Source: Erodium maritimum
Lineage: Eukaryota > Streptophyta > Magnoliopsida > Geraniales > Geraniaceae
Length of the DNA stretch: 64,000 nucleotides
Assembly: GCA_963921825.1 (NCBI GenBank)
Contig: OY997596.1
Location: 36,943,932-37,007,931, forward strand
Reading direction: 5' to 3'
Positions 1 to 11,890 of this stretch are shown here, piece by piece. The first letter of the stretch is position 1, and every line of letters begins with the position of its first letter. The notes beneath the pieces were generated by a model. The model had not been told where the DNA came from. It searched no databases and saw nothing but the letters and a program-made list of their open reading frames with translations. Made by a program: the position numbers and the translations under genes.

Positions 1-540
1 CTCACGGGCTAAACAACCCCACGGGCACTCACGGCCTCCCAAAACACACCAACAGTAGCTCACGGGCTCAACAACCTCACAGGCACTCACGGCCTCCCAA
101 GACATACCGACAGTAACTCACGGGCTCAACAACCCCACAGGCACTCACGACCTCCCAAGACACACCAACAGTAAAGACACGGGTTCGACAACCCCACGGG
201 CACTCATGGCCACCCAAGACACACCAACAGTAAAGACACGGGTTCAACAACCCCACGGGCACTCATGGCCACCCAAGACACACCAACAGTAAAGACACGG
301 GTTCAACCACCCCACGGCACTCATGGCCACCCAAGACACCAACAGTAAAGATACGGGTTCAACCACCCCACGGGCACTCATGGCCACCCAAGACACCAAC
401 AGTAAAGACACGGGTTCAACAACCCCACGGGCACTCATGGCCACCCAAGACACCAACAGTAAACCACGGGCTCTCATGGCCACCCAAGACACAACAGTAA
501 ACCACGGTCTCTCATAGCCACCCAAGACACAAAATACACA
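1..540. repeat. Tandem array inside the gypsy LTR (roughly 45-60 bp units)
   Basis: About ten degenerate units, each containing 'gggttcaacaaccccacggg', 'cactcatggccacccaaga' and 'caccaacagtaa'. Unit length shrinks to the right through internal deletions. The same array occurs reverse-complemented at about 32830-33130 and in the same orientation at about 35400-35950, so it belongs to the LTR family and is not a local expansion. Open frames here simply read through the repeat. Confidence 0.85.
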
Positions 541-2253
541 AACAACCTCCGGCATAACCAATGCCTCCAACAGTCCTCACATCAACAGTTTCACAATCAA
601 CCTCCGGGCATGGTCATATGCCTCCAGTACTCCTAATATCGATAAGTTCACAATCAACCTCCGGGCATGGTCATATGCCTCCAGTAATTCTAACATCGCT
701 AAGTTCTCTGCTCCTACGACACTACTAAGTGTCACATGCTTTTCTAATATTCGCTACATTCCCGTATCATGCCTTTCTAATATTCGATAACCTACTTAAC
801 CCACGACACCCCGTGTCACATGCAATTCTACTGTTAACTTTCCCTAGTCAGGGCCGAGATCCGGCTACTTTTCCCTACCTCGTATGCTTTCTCCAAAAGC
901 GCACAAACAAGCTCCGGCGTGACCTCGATCACTCGCCTAGCTTTCCCTTTCCTCTGTCGGTGGCACGATCTAACAAGAACACAATTAAAACACTTTTATG
1001 CTTGCAGGCATAAACTGAATTTTAATAGACTTGACGCCCAAAAGTAACCGACAATGTCGATCACTCCCAAACTTCCCAATTATTCGACATTGTCGATAAT
1101 GGACCCGGAAAGGCCCGTTTCGCCCGACCCGGCGAATCTGCCCGGGATTGGAAAACGTCCTTCCGGGGCTCTGAAAATTGTCCAATTTTGTTTCTACAAT
1201 TCCTAATTATGTTCACTTGTTCCAACACAGTTGGCGAAATCAATTTCCGATGCCCGAGCGTTTTAACTCCATATTTAAAGTTTATAACCAAAAATTCCAA
1301 ATTCTCACGAATTACAAACCCTAACTCCCTATCTCTCAATACAAAAGAAAAACCACTCTAAGATTAATCCATCTCTTGTTGTAATTCTTCCTAACCTCTA
1401 ATCCAACACTTAACTGTTAGCTTTATCCGAATTATACCTCATAACAAAGCACCTTGACTTTTCAAATAAAATCAAAGAAAGATTATAAGTCCTTTTTATC
1501 TTACTTTGCTCTGCCCTTACCACGTCTCACAGTAAAGCTTCTCCAAAGAACTATGATGTTCAATTAATGTTCAAAATGACCATATGAGCCTGTAATGTCA
1601 TTACATCAATCAAAAGAAATGGAGTACCTTCAGCATTTGTTGTCGTTTAGTGATGATAATGCCAACTACAACTGTTCATCCACTGCTACACCATGCCAAG
1701 ATTGATTTCCAGTAGAGAAACGAGACCTTTGATGCCTTGAACAAGCACCGCCCAAGATGTAGGAAAAGAAAGAGCACATCAGCTCCTTGCTCGTCCTAAC
1801 TCTCCTTGATCTCTCTTTTTTGTTTTCAACAAATGCAGCCGTCACCCATTGTCAGTCTAAATAAAACCCTAATGTTCTCCTTTTTCTCAACACAAGACAA
1901 CAACCTTAAGTGGGCTTAAGTGGTTGGCCCAAAACAAATAATGGATCTCTTGGTCATGGACTTTAGAGACCAAAAAAAAAACAATCTCCACCCAATTATC
2001 TCAGCCCAACTAATTAATTCGCTAAAAAAAAACCTTAATTCGACACCGTTTGACCCGAACTTGACTTTTTCGTAAAATTACACATTTGGAAGGAAACGAC
2101 CCAACTAAGCTAACCGTGATGACGGCTAAGCCTTTTGGGCCCCGGAAAACCCCCAAATGATTCCCAGAGTCATCGGTTGACTTTTTCGGCCGAAAGTCAA
2201 ACTTCACCAAAATTCACCGGTTTGACCGGGATCGACCGGGGGTGGTTCTTACG
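1..2253 (-). mobile_element. Ty3/gypsy long LTR, minus orientation, cut by window start
   Basis: The right end (about 2022-2253) is the reverse complement of the start of the gypsy LTR at 13372: the GGTTCTTAC edge, the paired GGTCGACCGGG motifs, two AAAGTCAAC blocks and the GGGCCC block occur in the same order. The rest matches, block for block, the solo LTR at 34517-37846, including the tandem array, the 'cctccgggcatggtcatatg' units and the 'ccctagtcagggccgagatcc' block. The other end of the LTR and any internal region lie outside the window, so solo LTR and full element cannot be told apart. ORFs inside it come from the repeats and are not genes. Confidence 0.8.
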
Positions 2254-2959
2254 AAGCTTACATAAAGACTTGAAGTTCTAAATTGGTATCCCTGCAGGAT
2301 AAATCAAGGAAACTATTTCCACACATCATCATATTATTTATAATCGATGGAAAATGTTTTCCTCTACATTACTTCCATCTAGTATGCTCTTGAAGTAGCA
2401 TTACCGAGAACGAAAAGAATCAGACTTAATATATTTATTAAGTAATGAATTATTGTTGAAAACAATCAAGCTCGCCATGTTGGCAGCACTCCATTCACTA
2501 GAGAGAATGTGATAGGATATGAGTAGATCTAGACCCAAGCAAGACCGATGCCCCTGACGTGGTCGCGGTCGTAGTCATAGTTATGAGCCAAATAATTTCC
2601 AAATTCAATGAAAAAAATAATAATAAGGTGTACCACAAGAAGTGGAATGAGTATGAAAGGCCCAAGAAAGAATATAGTACATCAAATGAAAACTCATGAA
2701 CATGATAGAAGTTATATTGTAAATGTAGTTGGTTGCGTACCTGAAGTATGATCAAAGATTTGATTGAAGGAAAATAATAAAATGGTAGAGACAAACTTTA
2801 TGGATAACATGGATCCTGAAGATCTAATCGAATGTCTTTAACTCATTTGTAATTGATAACGGGAAAACAAGTATCATGCATATGAGCCAATCTTTGGATG
2901 ATTTGTATTCATAATTCTATTATATTCTTTTGTAGTATGTAAACTAATACATTGCTTTT

Positions 2960-3900
2960 CTAAGATAATAAGGATATGAATCCCAGAAGTGATATATTTA
3001 ATTACAAAAATGATAAAGATATGTGTATTATTGATAGTACTACTACACATATAATTCTGATAGACAAGAAATATTTTTCATGTCTGACCATGGTCGAGGC
3101 AAACATGAACACCATTATGGGTGCTGCAAATATAATAGAGGGCTCAGGAAGAGCTACCTTGTTATTGCAAAATAAAATATTTTGAGTGTCTTGTTTCTAA
3201 TTTTATTTTTTTGTCTTATGACAAACTATGGACAAAAGTTTCTCTGATTATGTTAAAAGCAACGGGAATCACTTTGCTTGACAGATTAAAGTGAACAAAA
3301 TATCTGGTGCATCAGATCTTATTGAAGGCCCGGGAAGAGCCAATGTAGTGCTACTAAATGGTACACAATTTATTATCAATGATGCAAGTTCTCAACCAGA
3401 TCAAAAAGAAACTTGTTAAGTTTCAAAGATATTCACCGAAATGGTCATCACATTGAGACAACAAATGAAAATGACGTTGAATGTTTATACATCACGTCCA
3501 TGGTCTCGGGGAGAAAATAAATTGTGGAAAACCCCCTTTATATGGTTTTGGATTATATTATACTTTCATTATTCCAATTGAATCCCAATATGGTGATTAA
3601 CCAAAACCTTATGGACCCATCAAAGTTTATGATATGACATGATCGTTTAGGCCATATGGGTTTCATAATGATACAAAGAATTATAGAAAATTCACATGAA
3701 CATACCCTGAAGAGAAAATGTTTTTTTTTGTCAAAAGATTACCCATATGTTGCTTGTTTTTAAGGAAAACTTATTACAAGACCATCTCCAATGAAAGTTA
3801 AGACTGAATGTCCAACATTTTTAGAAAGAATTCACATAGATATATTGGAATTCATGACATGTGATATGTTTACGGCACGATTTGCCGACTATCAATTTGA
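2960..3900 (+). pseudogene. copia protease and GAG-pre-integrase remnant
   Basis: The frame at 2976-3185 reads like a copia pol segment around the protease: IIDSTTTHIILIDKKYFSC, where the D-S-[GA] active-site motif has become D-S-T. It continues to a glycine-rich block with GSGRATLLL. Around 3630-3700 the fragments match the GAG-pre-integrase region (the HDRLGH-type motif as 'catgatcgtttaggccat'). A poly-T run at 3721 and several stops break it. The integrase core with its DDE residues is absent: sequence near 3850 jumps to the region just after the integrase. Confidence 0.7.
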
Positions 3901-4350
3901 TGAGACAATTTCCCTGCATTAGGGGGAGATAAAGAAACGTCTGAAAAAGAAAGACGACGAGAAATTTCATGGAATGCATTGACATTGTCTCACTTTGATC
4001 CTCGTACGAATCAATATGAACTAGAAGTTCAGAAAATTATCCACTTACAAAAGGTTGAAAATACATTGCGTGATGCATTTATGGATGTTAAGACTATGAT
4101 AAAATCACAGATACTAGTTGCTAATGTTCCTTGTAGAATTACTCTTCCTGATGAAGAAATGGGAAATATGCTAGCGCTAGCAAATGAGTCTAAAGCACGC
4201 AAGAAGCGTGGTAGACCTATTGGATCCAAAGATAAAAACCCAAGAAAAAGAAAGGAACAAGTTCAGCAAGTTGGTACATCAAATGATATCAGAATTCCCG
4301 AAGAACACGAAAATGTGATAAATGAAGAGACGTCTTTAAAAGATGATTAA
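3900..4350 (+). pseudogene. copia pol linker between integrase and RT
   Basis: The open frame at 3979-4350 (123 codons) carries the conserved copia linker: SHFDPRTNQYELEVQKIIHL near the start and a basic KRGRPIGSKDKNPRKRK stretch near the end. In plant copia polyproteins this lies between integrase and reverse transcriptase. No upstream start fits a real protein, so this is an open piece of a broken polyprotein and the first ATG means nothing. Confidence 0.7.
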
Positions 4351-4479
4351 ACACCTGAAAAAGATGACAATAAAGAGATATCGGTTAACTATGTCACTTA
4401 AGGTGAAAGATGGAATAGAAAAGAAGTTATTGTGGATGATATATTTGCACATGCATTTGCATTAGATATTTCATGAGAA

Positions 4480-5330
4480 AACGAGGATCATGAACCAAGA
4501 TCGGTCAGTGAATACCGACGAAGAAATGATTGGCCGAAATGGAAAAATGTCATTGAGACATAATTGAATTCACTCAACAAACGCCAAGTATTCGGACCTG
4601 TAGTCCAGACACCTGAAGATGTCAAACCCGTAGGATATAAATGGGTATTTGTGCGCAAAAGAAATGATAAAAACGAGGTCGTAAGATACAAAGCTCGACT
4701 CGTTGCACAAGGATTTTCACAACGACCATGAATTGATTATGAAGACACATATTCACCGGTTATGGATGCAATCACACTCAGATTTTACTTCTTTATTTAT
4801 TTATTATTTTGTTTTATTTATTTAATTTATTTTACTTACTTAGTATGAGTCACTTGATAATGACACTTACATAAAGTCCTTGAAGGATTACAAATGCCTG
4901 AAGCATGAATCTCAAAACCTCAAGAAATGTACTCAATAAAGCTCCAAAGATCTTTGTAAGGTCTAAAACAATATGGTCGAATGTGGTATAATCGTCTTAG
5001 TGAATACCTTTTGAAAGAAGGATACATCAACAATAAAATATGTCCATGTGTTTTTATTAAACGGATGAAAACCGGATTTTCCATCGTCGCGGTTTATGTT
5101 GATGATTTGAACATCATTGGAATACATGATAAACATGTAGAGATGATGAAATACTTGAAAAGTGAACTCGAGATGAAATACTTGGGAAAACAAAATTTTG
5201 TCTTGGCCTTGAGATTGAATATTTGTGGAAGAGGATTTTTGTTCACCAGTTATCATATATTAAGAAGATCCTTAAACGATTCAGTATGGATAATTCATAT
5301 CCTTTGAGTTCCCCCATGGTTGTTCGATCA
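4480..5330 (+). pseudogene. copia reverse transcriptase, broken
   Basis: The N-terminal RT part reads WPKWKNVIET...[30 protein letters not shown] at about 4530-4720, with stops at 4561 and 4731. A TTTAT-rich insertion or slippage tract lies at about 4785-4850. The second half resumes at 4981 (MWYNRLSEYLLKEGY) and keeps the catalytic box YVDD at about 5095-5106. The palm region C-terminal to this is frameshifted near 5250. It cannot produce RT. Confidence 0.8.
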
Positions 5331-5382
5331 CTTGATGTGAAAAAAGGATTCATTTCGCCCCCGAGAAGAAGAAGAAGATTTC

Positions 5383-5469
5383 CTTGGTCCCGAAGTACCA
5401 TATCTTGGTCCCGAAGTACCATATCTTGGTCCCGAAGTACCATATCTTGGTCCCGAAGTACCATATCTT
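5383..5469 (+). repeat. 21-bp x 4 in-frame minisatellite in copia pol
   Basis: Four near-perfect copies of a 21-bp unit start at 5383, 5404, 5425 and 5446, each reading LGPEVPY in frame. The motif GPEVPYL before a GALMYL-type motif is a normal single-copy part of the RT/RNase H connector in this copia group, and here the GALMYL-type sequence follows at about 5480. The array is therefore an in-frame heptapeptide expansion of coding sequence. Confidence 0.85.
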
Positions 5470-5639
5470 AATGACATTGGGGCGTTAATGTATCTTGCTA
5501 ATTGCACTCGTCGGGATATACTATTTTCTGTTATTTTTCAAGCAAGATTTAGTTCTTCTCCGACTCGAAGACACTGAACTGGTGTTAAACAAATTTTAAG
5601 ATATCTTCGAGGAACATTATATATGGGGTTATTTTATTC

Positions 5640-6110
5640 AAAAGACTCGAAGTCTGAATTGATTGGATATGGTTGATGCCAGATATTTATCTGATCCCCA
5701 CAAAGCGTGGTCAAAAACTTGGCATGTATTTACATATGGTGACACCGCTATATCTTGGCGCTCTATAAAACAGACCCTTACAGCCACTTCTTCAAATCAC
5801 GCTGAGTTGATAGCTCTTTATGAAGCAAGTCATGAATGTATATGGCTAAGGTCTTTGATCCATCATATCCGAGAATCATGCGATCTTTCAATAAATAAAG
5901 TAAGTCCAATTGTCTTATACGAAGATAATACAACTTGTATAGCTTAGATCAAAGGAGACTACATGAAAGGAGATAGAACGAAACACATTTCTCCTAAGTT
6001 TTTGTTTACTCATGAACTTCATTAAAAGGGAGATATCGATGTTTATCAAATTTGTTCTTGTGACAATCTTGCAGATTTGTTCACTAAAGCACTTCCTACA
6101 GCTTGCTAAG
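5640..6110 (+). pseudogene. copia RNase H, mostly open
   Basis: The frame 5663-5947 reads GDTAISWRSIKQTLTATSSN followed by HAELIALYEASHECIWLRS and LYEDNTTCIA, the usual copia RNase H blocks. A TAG at 5945 replaces a glutamine codon. The frame then continues with a KGDRTKHISPKF block and a ...[12 protein letters not shown] ending near 6095. The domain order agrees with RT upstream and LTR downstream. Confidence 0.8.
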
Positions 6111-6354
6111 ATCAGAATGAGAAAACTCCTTGATTTATGAGGAGATGTTGTAATCAGGGGGAGAAATACGTGTTACACTCTTTTTCCCTTGCTTTAGGTT
6201 TTATCCCATTGGGTTTTCCTAACAAGGTTTTTAATGAGGTAACTTATATACGTATTGTACAAATTATGTACTCTTTTGCCTTATAGGGTTTTTCCCACTG
6301 GGTTTTTCCTAGAAAGGTTTTAACGAAGCATACTAATATTTGTACATGTCATCC

Positions 6355-6633
6355 AAAGGGGGAGTGTTATGAATATTTGATTGGATGACCACATGGAATA
6401 TTCTAGATATGAGTTAGAAGACTTTTGTGGGAGTTAGAAGACTTTTGTATTTTGAATTCCATTATTTATGTAGTTCATTAAGGTTATGTCTCTATGATTA
6501 TGAGCCTATAAATAGAGGTCATTGTAAAAGATGAAGTGATCAATAATATTCGATTCTCTACTCTCTCCATATTCTCTTGTTCTCTCTAGTTTTTGTTCTT
6601 CCATTCACAAGTATCGTTCTTACTTTTATAACA
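6355..6633 (+). mobile_element. copia 3' LTR with polypurine tract
   Basis: The polypurine tract AAAGGGGGAG (6355-6364) is followed by an LTR that starts TGTTATGAAT (6365) and ends TTTATAACA (6633), so the 6-bp ends TGTTAT/ATAACA are inverted repeats. Length is 269 bp. A plausible TATA box ('cctataaatagagg') lies at about 6507. A second G-rich tract at 6157 (ATCAGGGGGAG) resembles an upstream copy of the tract. Flanking target duplication cannot be tested because the 5' LTR is gone. Confidence 0.85.
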
Positions 6634-7222
6634 CTAATTAAGATGTTTCAGAAAATAGCCCAATTAATTATAGGCGTGATTGAATGACCTATTAGTAATA
6701 AGAGTAGTTAATAACAGTAATTAATATAATTATAATTTGTAGTTAATTAATATAATTAAAATCAGTAATTAAAGAGATTTAATACAAGCGTGATTATGTG
6801 TAATTGTAAGACTTTTCAAAACAATTAATAGGCATGGCCTATTAACGGATTGTTATACTAAAATATTAGTATTTTCCCCTCAAAAAAAATATTGGTATTT
6901 TTGAAGGGAAGTATATTATACGTATTAATATAATGAAAAACATATATTATATATTAGAAATTAATAAACGTTTGTATTATATATTAGGACTGTTACTCAA
7001 AAATATATATATATTAGGGCTGTTAAGCACGTATTATTCAGTTGGAATTGGATGAATTAACTTGTATTATAATATAAATATGGATTGGATTATTGAGATT
7101 TAACTTATAAAATGTGAAATAGGTTGAATTGGTGTTATATAATATAATAAATTGTAATATATATATATTTTGAATAATAAAAAAATAAAATCCGCCTAGG
7201 CCCCGACTAGTCCCCGCCTAAC
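6634..7222. other. AT-rich spacer, no gene recognised
   Basis: About 80% A+T. It contains many short TTAATTAATATAATTA motifs and a loosely inverted pair built on 'ggcgtgattgaatgacctattag' and 'caagcgtgattatgtgtaattg', which may be a decayed MITE. No open frame of interest on either strand. It ends abruptly where the GC-rich array begins. Confidence 0.5.
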
Positions 7223-7330
7223 GCCTAGGACCCCTCGTCGCCCGACTAACGCCTAACGCCTAGGACCCCTCGCCGCCCGACTAACGCCTAGCGCCTAGGA
7301 CCCCTCGCCGCCCGACTAACGCCTAGCGCC
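7223..7330. repeat. GC-rich 35-bp x 3 tandem repeat
   Basis: Units start at 7223, 7258 and 7293 (GCCTAGGACCCCTCG...CCCGACTAACGCCTAGC) and differ at only two or three positions. A degenerate half unit lies at 7193-7222. Base composition differs sharply from the AT-rich DNA to the left. It directly abuts the broken edge of the gypsy 5' LTR. Confidence 0.85.
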
Positions 7331-7344
7331 TTTTACAACCTTGC

Positions 7345-7714
7345 CTGCTAGTATATCCTAATTGGACGGTTACTCGTGATATTGAATTGATGTTCATAAC
7401 CTTAACTACTTTTCCTACTGAGCGAAAGCTCACCCCTTTACCTTGTTGTGTTACAGGTTTTGAGCGGGACTTGGACTAGCGGGATTCTCGGAGCTGGGGA
7501 GCAAGTGAGAGTCTTAGCTAGTGTTGTCTAGAGACGTACAATTTATACTTATTCTAAACTGTTTTACCTTTTTGTCGTTAACGAGCCGTTGACTCGCGTT
7601 ACTATTTGGAGTTTTAAACTGCTATTTGAGACTCTTTCCCTTTATTAAACTGCTTTTATTATTTATCTTTTTATTCACATCTCGATTCGGTCAAAACCGA
7701 ATTTGGGGCGTGCA
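7345..7714 (+). mobile_element. gypsy 5' LTR remnant (last 370 bp)
   Basis: Colinear with 15573-15953 of the 3' LTR, including the 'ctactgagcgaaagctcacccc' block and the GGGGCGTG end. The two copies differ at scattered positions (for example 'gattcggtcaaaaccg' against 'gattcgatcaaaacca'), so the element is not young. Everything upstream of the LTR's final 370 bp is lost at the junction with the 35-bp array. Confidence 0.9.
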
Positions 7715-7717
7715 ATT

Positions 7718-7729
7718 TGGTATCAGAGC
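7718..7729 (+). promoter_or_regulatory. Primer binding site, initiator tRNA-Met
   Basis: TGGTATCAGAGC lies three bases after the LTR end TGCA. It is the exact complement of the 3' end of plant initiator tRNA-Met, the standard primer of plant gypsy and copia elements. Confidence 0.95.
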
Positions 7730-8613
7730 CCGGTTGCATTTTGAAACTGTTTTTTTCAAAATCTCGGACCGTACGTCAACTAGGTGGGTAGAGTTGGGTC
7801 GTTAAGTTACCGGGTGTCGGTTACGCAAGTCGGAGATGTCCTACGCGTAGAAACTAGACAAAGAGAGTCTTGGGTTGGTGGTTGTCCGGTCTAGGTACCT
7901 GTGTCTTTTGTGAACCTATGTGGTTGGTGCGTTGGTTTGGGTTAAACTGTTTTCCAAGTATGGACTTGGTCGGGCGGTAAGAGTGAAATTACCGAGACCC
8001 AAGGTGTAAAGTTAAGATAACTTGCTGTGTGCTGTGTTTGTGATTGAGTGTTGTGTGCAGGTGGTGATTGGTTGTCCCGCATAAGCGGATCGTTGGCTTA
8101 ATTTACGAACGGGTCATGCCCAATTTTCTGCAGAAACTGAAGTGTATGTACCATCGCGATTCAGCTATAGGGGCCACTGTAGCTAGAAGTGAATGGGGGG
8201 ATGCCAAGTGTTTACAACGTAGTTCGGGGACGCCTGAATCGTGTTGTAACGACGCGGTGTCAACATGAATGTTATGTTAGAAAGAGGACGTGTTAAGAAC
8301 TTGAAACTAAGTCTATGTTGTTCATTGTGGAATTGCTTTGTGGTTTAAACTGTAGTCTGTGTGACTTGTGTGTGAACTTGTTGTTGAATGTGAAACTGTG
8401 TATAACCTCGCTGCTTGAGTGTTTGATTTATGTGACGCACTAGTGTGCGGACTTCTCTGCTGTGTGCTATTGTGTGACTATACTATACTGATTATATTAT
8501 TACTATGAGTACTACTATTGTGGACTGTGTGTGGCATTAGTTATTCTAAGCGCGTTGTTCTTGTCGAGTTAAGAATCTGAACATGTGCGTTATCCGTGCA
8601 GAGGATTTACGAC
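7730..8613 (+). other. gypsy untranslated leader
   Basis: About 880 bp between the primer site and the gag start. No credible ORF is seen. It is T/G rich with 'tgtgtg' runs toward the 3' side. A block near 8075-8260 ('cccgcataagcggatcg') corresponds in reverse complement to the leader of the minus-strand gypsy element at about 39850-40010. Confidence 0.7.
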
Positions 8614-9826
8614 ATGGCACCAAGTTATGTTCCACGAGGCACGAGGACACGGCCCGTTAGAGGCCGAGGACACTCATCAACTACTGAGTCTACAGGGGCG
8701 ACTGATGCCTAGGGTGCGCCCGCTAAGGGGCACGAGAGGACTGAGACAGCCCAGGTGGCAGCTTTGGAGGAGCTGACCCGTACTGTTCAGGGATTGGCAG
8801 CAGCCTTTGCCCGGAGAGACGCAACAGCTCCGACACCGGAGGCTGCACCTGCTGCCACTGCAACTACCGCTGAGGGACCTACTTAGGTTGAAAGTTACAC
8901 CACGCAGGCGCTGCGAGACTTCCACAGGTTGGGTATACCTGTGTTTTCCGGGGAGACAGACCCCGAGGCAGCCGAGAGGTGGCTGGAGCGGATCACCCGC
9001 AACCTGGACACATCATGGATCCTGAGTGGTAGCCTGAGTGTGTCTTTCTCAGCTTTCCATCTGGAGGGAGAGGCCTACCACTGGTGGCGGCGCGAGTGGG
9101 AGATGACTTTGCGTTGTTCAGATAGCGTTTTCTTGAGCAGTATTTTCCACAATCGGTACTGGATGACAGACGTCAGCAGTTCCTGGAGCTGCACAGGAGG
9201 GACTGTCAGTGTCCGAGTACGAGGCGAGGTTCACCTCCTTGTCTCGTTTCGCTCAAGAGATGGTGCAGACTGAGGCTCTCCATTGCCGATGTTTTGAGGG
9301 AGGGCTTCGCCCTGCGATCGTGGACCGGGTCACTGTTTTGAGGACCCAGGTATACACTGACCTGGTGGATCAGGTCTTGGCTGTGGAGCGACGCTTCCGT
9401 GAGACAACCAGAGTGAGAGAGGTCAGGCCGAGGCCGAGCAGCTTTCTAAGGCCATCCGAGACACCGGATCCGAGGAGGCAGAGGACCTCGGTATCGTTTC
9501 AGCCTCAGACCCAATTGAGAGGACCGCGACAGGTTGGGTCGGTGGCTTCTGTTGGACCTACCATGAGAGGGCGCACGTGCTATGGTTGTGGGCAGCCGGG
9601 TCACATGGCTCGAGATTGTCCGGGGAGCAGCGGACCAGTGGATCGTCCAGCGGGTAGACCTGAGGAGAGGTTGAGTGCCGGGCCACCGCTATGTCACCGG
9701 TGCGGTCGGCCATGCCACTTCTCTTACAGGTGCCCAGATCGGGTCGCGGAGGTGTCGGCCCCGCGACCACAGCGGTCGCAGACTGGGCAGTCACCGCAGT
9801 TCCAACAGCGTCAGGCATCGACGTAG
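8614..9826 (+). pseudogene. gypsy gag with two CCHC zinc knuckles, frameshifted
   Basis: The start at 8614 reads MAPSYVPRGTR, matching the start of the minus-strand gag at 39429. The capsid part is spread over two frames (about 8929-9080 and 9209-9826) because of indels near 8700-8930 and 9080-9210. At about 9586-9627 a knuckle reads CYGCGQPGHMARDC. The second, near 9690-9732, reads CHRCGRPCHFSYRC, with the normal spacing and metal ligands kept. Gag packages element RNA in cytoplasmic particles. This copy cannot give a full protein. Confidence 0.85.
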
Positions 9827-9979
9827 AGAGCTCCGAGGTAGGCAGTGAGCGCGGCAGCGCCAAGGCAGAGAGCTGCGCAACAGGTGGCACTTCCACCACC
9901 TCCGAGAGGCGGACCCCAAGCACAGCAGAGCCGAGTGTATGCTGTCACCGACTCCCGAGCTGAGGGACGTCACACCGGC

Positions 9980-10330
9980 CATGAGGCTACACACGGTACG
10001 TGTTTTCTTTATAGTTCTTGGGCATCTTTCTTGTATGATACTAGAGCGTCTCGTTCTTTCATCTCTTCTTCTTTTGCTCGTATGTTGGGGTTGAGGGTGG
10101 AGATTCTGAGTAGACCATTATGTCTTGACACCCTGGTTACGGGAGAGGTAGTTCTGAGTACTGTGTGTCAGGCTTGTGAGATCCGAGTGGCCGATTGCCC
10201 GTTTTATGGTTATTTGCTCGTGTAGGAGATGACCGCTTTTGACGTGATTTTGGGGATGGACTGGATGACGAGGTGTCGGGCGTCGATCGACTGTTATCGT
10301 CGGTAGGTGACCGTAGTATCGGGCGACACG
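9980..10330 (+). pseudogene. gypsy aspartic protease, active site altered
   Basis: The frame around 10013-10225 contains LYDTRASRSFISSSFARMLGL: the catalytic D-T-G has become D-T-R, a change expected to abolish activity. Stops follow at 10225 and 10303, in a region reading ...AFDVILGMDWMTRC, which is the conserved second half of the retropepsin fold (flap partner ILGMDWL-type). Confidence 0.8.
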
Positions 10331-11890
10331 ATCATTACTTGTGTCTTGGGCAGCAGGAGCGGAGTACTCCTGTCTGCGTTGACCGTGGGAGATGAGACGG
10401 AGATCGTGCTAAGTAGAGAGCTGCCGCGAGTGGTATGCGAGTTCCCAGAGGACTTTCCGGAGGAGCTGTCAGGATTACCACCAGCACGCGAAGTGGAGTT
10501 TAGGATCGACTTGATCCCGGGTACGACACCGATCTCTATGGGCCCGTATCGGTTTGCACCAGCCGAGTTGGTCGAGCTGAAGCGATAACTCAAGGAGCTT
10601 CGGGAGAAGGGTTTTATCCAACCGAGTGCTTCTCCGTGGGGAGCACCTGCCCTCTTCGTGAAGAAGAAGGGTGGAGCATTGAGGATGTGCATAGATTACC
10701 CGAAGTTGAACCGGGTTACGGTGAAGAACCGTTATCCGATGCCGAGGATCGATGATCTGTTCGATCAGCTGAGAAGAGCGAAGTGCTTCTCGAAGATAGA
10801 TCTTCGATCAGGGTACTATCAGTTGAGGGTTCGATATGAGGATGTGGAGAAGACCGTATTTAGGACTCGATATGGACACTACGAGTTCTTGGTGATACCG
10901 TTCGGGTTGACGAACGCGCCTGCTACGTTCATGGATCTGATGAACGGGATCTTTCGACCCTACCTGGATCAGTTCGTCGTAGTGTTTGTGGATGACATTC
11001 TGATTTATTCGCCTAGTGAGGAGGCACATGAGGAGCATTTGAGGACAGTGTTGACTTTGTTGCATACTCACCAACTGTATGGCAACCTGGAGAAGTGCGA
11101 GTTCTGGCTCGCCGAGGTGAAGTTCCTCGGGCATGTTGTGTCCCGAGAGGGTATACTCGTCGATTTGGCAAAGATCGACGCGGTCTCGAAGTGGGCACGG
11201 CCCAAGAGTGTCTTCGAGATCCGCAGCTTCCTAGGCTTGGCAGGGTACTATCGACGGTTCGTCCAGGACTTCTCACGTCTGGCCGCGCCGATGACTGCCT
11301 TGACACGCAAGGGAGCGGAGTTTGTGTGGACTAATGAGTGTGAGAACTCCTTTTCCGAGCTGAAGGCTCGCTTGACCACTGCACCTGTGTTGATAGTGCC
11401 GGAGCGCGGGGTGGGTTATGATGTGTTTTGTGATGCGTCCGGAAAGGGACTGGGGTGTGTGTTGATGCAGTCTGGGAAGGTAGTTGCATATGGCTCGAGA
11501 CAGTTGAAGATACATGAGCGCAACTACCCGACCCATGAACTAGAGATGGCAGCAGTTGTCTTTGCGTTGAAGAGCTGGAGGCATTATTTGTATGGAGAGC
11601 GATTCTAGGTGTTCTCGGATCACAAGAGCTTCAAGTACATCTTCTCCCAGCGCGACTTGAACATGCGCTAGAGGCGATGGATGGAACTGTTGGAGGAGTA
11701 CAACTTCAAGCTACTCTACCACCCGAGCAAGGCGAACATCGTCGCCGATGCCCTGAGTAGAAAGTCGACTCACAGCCTTGCTTGTATATCTGTCCGAGAG
11801 TGGGACATGATGGAGGAGTTGAGCACGTTCAGACTCGAGCTCGATGAGATCACTGATGGCGTGGCCATGTGTTCGTTGGTGGCGTAGCCC
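10330..11890 (+). pseudogene. gypsy reverse transcriptase-RNase H, four in-frame stops
   Basis: The 316-codon open run 10658-11608 holds RT blocks: [50 protein letters not shown] and the catalytic FVDDILIYS at about 10987-11013. Then come the connection and RNase H ([38 protein letters not shown]). In-frame stops at 10586 (TAA), 11607, 11669 and 11886 (TAG) sit where glutamine codons are normal in this family, so each is one C-to-T change. Without them this would be a complete RT-RH domain. Confidence 0.9.

Larger units (their letters stand above)
2254..6633 (+). mobile_element. Decayed Ty1/copia retrotransposon, 5' LTR missing
   Basis: Pol domains appear in copia order (protease/GAG-pre-integrase, residual integrase, RT, RNase H), followed by a polypurine tract and a short 3' LTR at 6365-6633. 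There are many stops and indels, and most of the integrase core is missing between about 3850 and 3870. The left part (2254-2960) is AT-rich with a 'ttggtatc' priming-site-like motif near 2284 but no recognisable gag. No 5' LTR is seen: the element abuts the minus-strand gypsy LTR directly. Clade not assigned. Confidence 0.85.

Noticed and set aside
77-570. Overlapping open frames with peptides such as MATQDTNSKDTG and CVLGGHECPWGC repeats
   Set aside because: They read the LTR tandem array in several frames and occur again at 35.4-35.8 kb. They have no family features.
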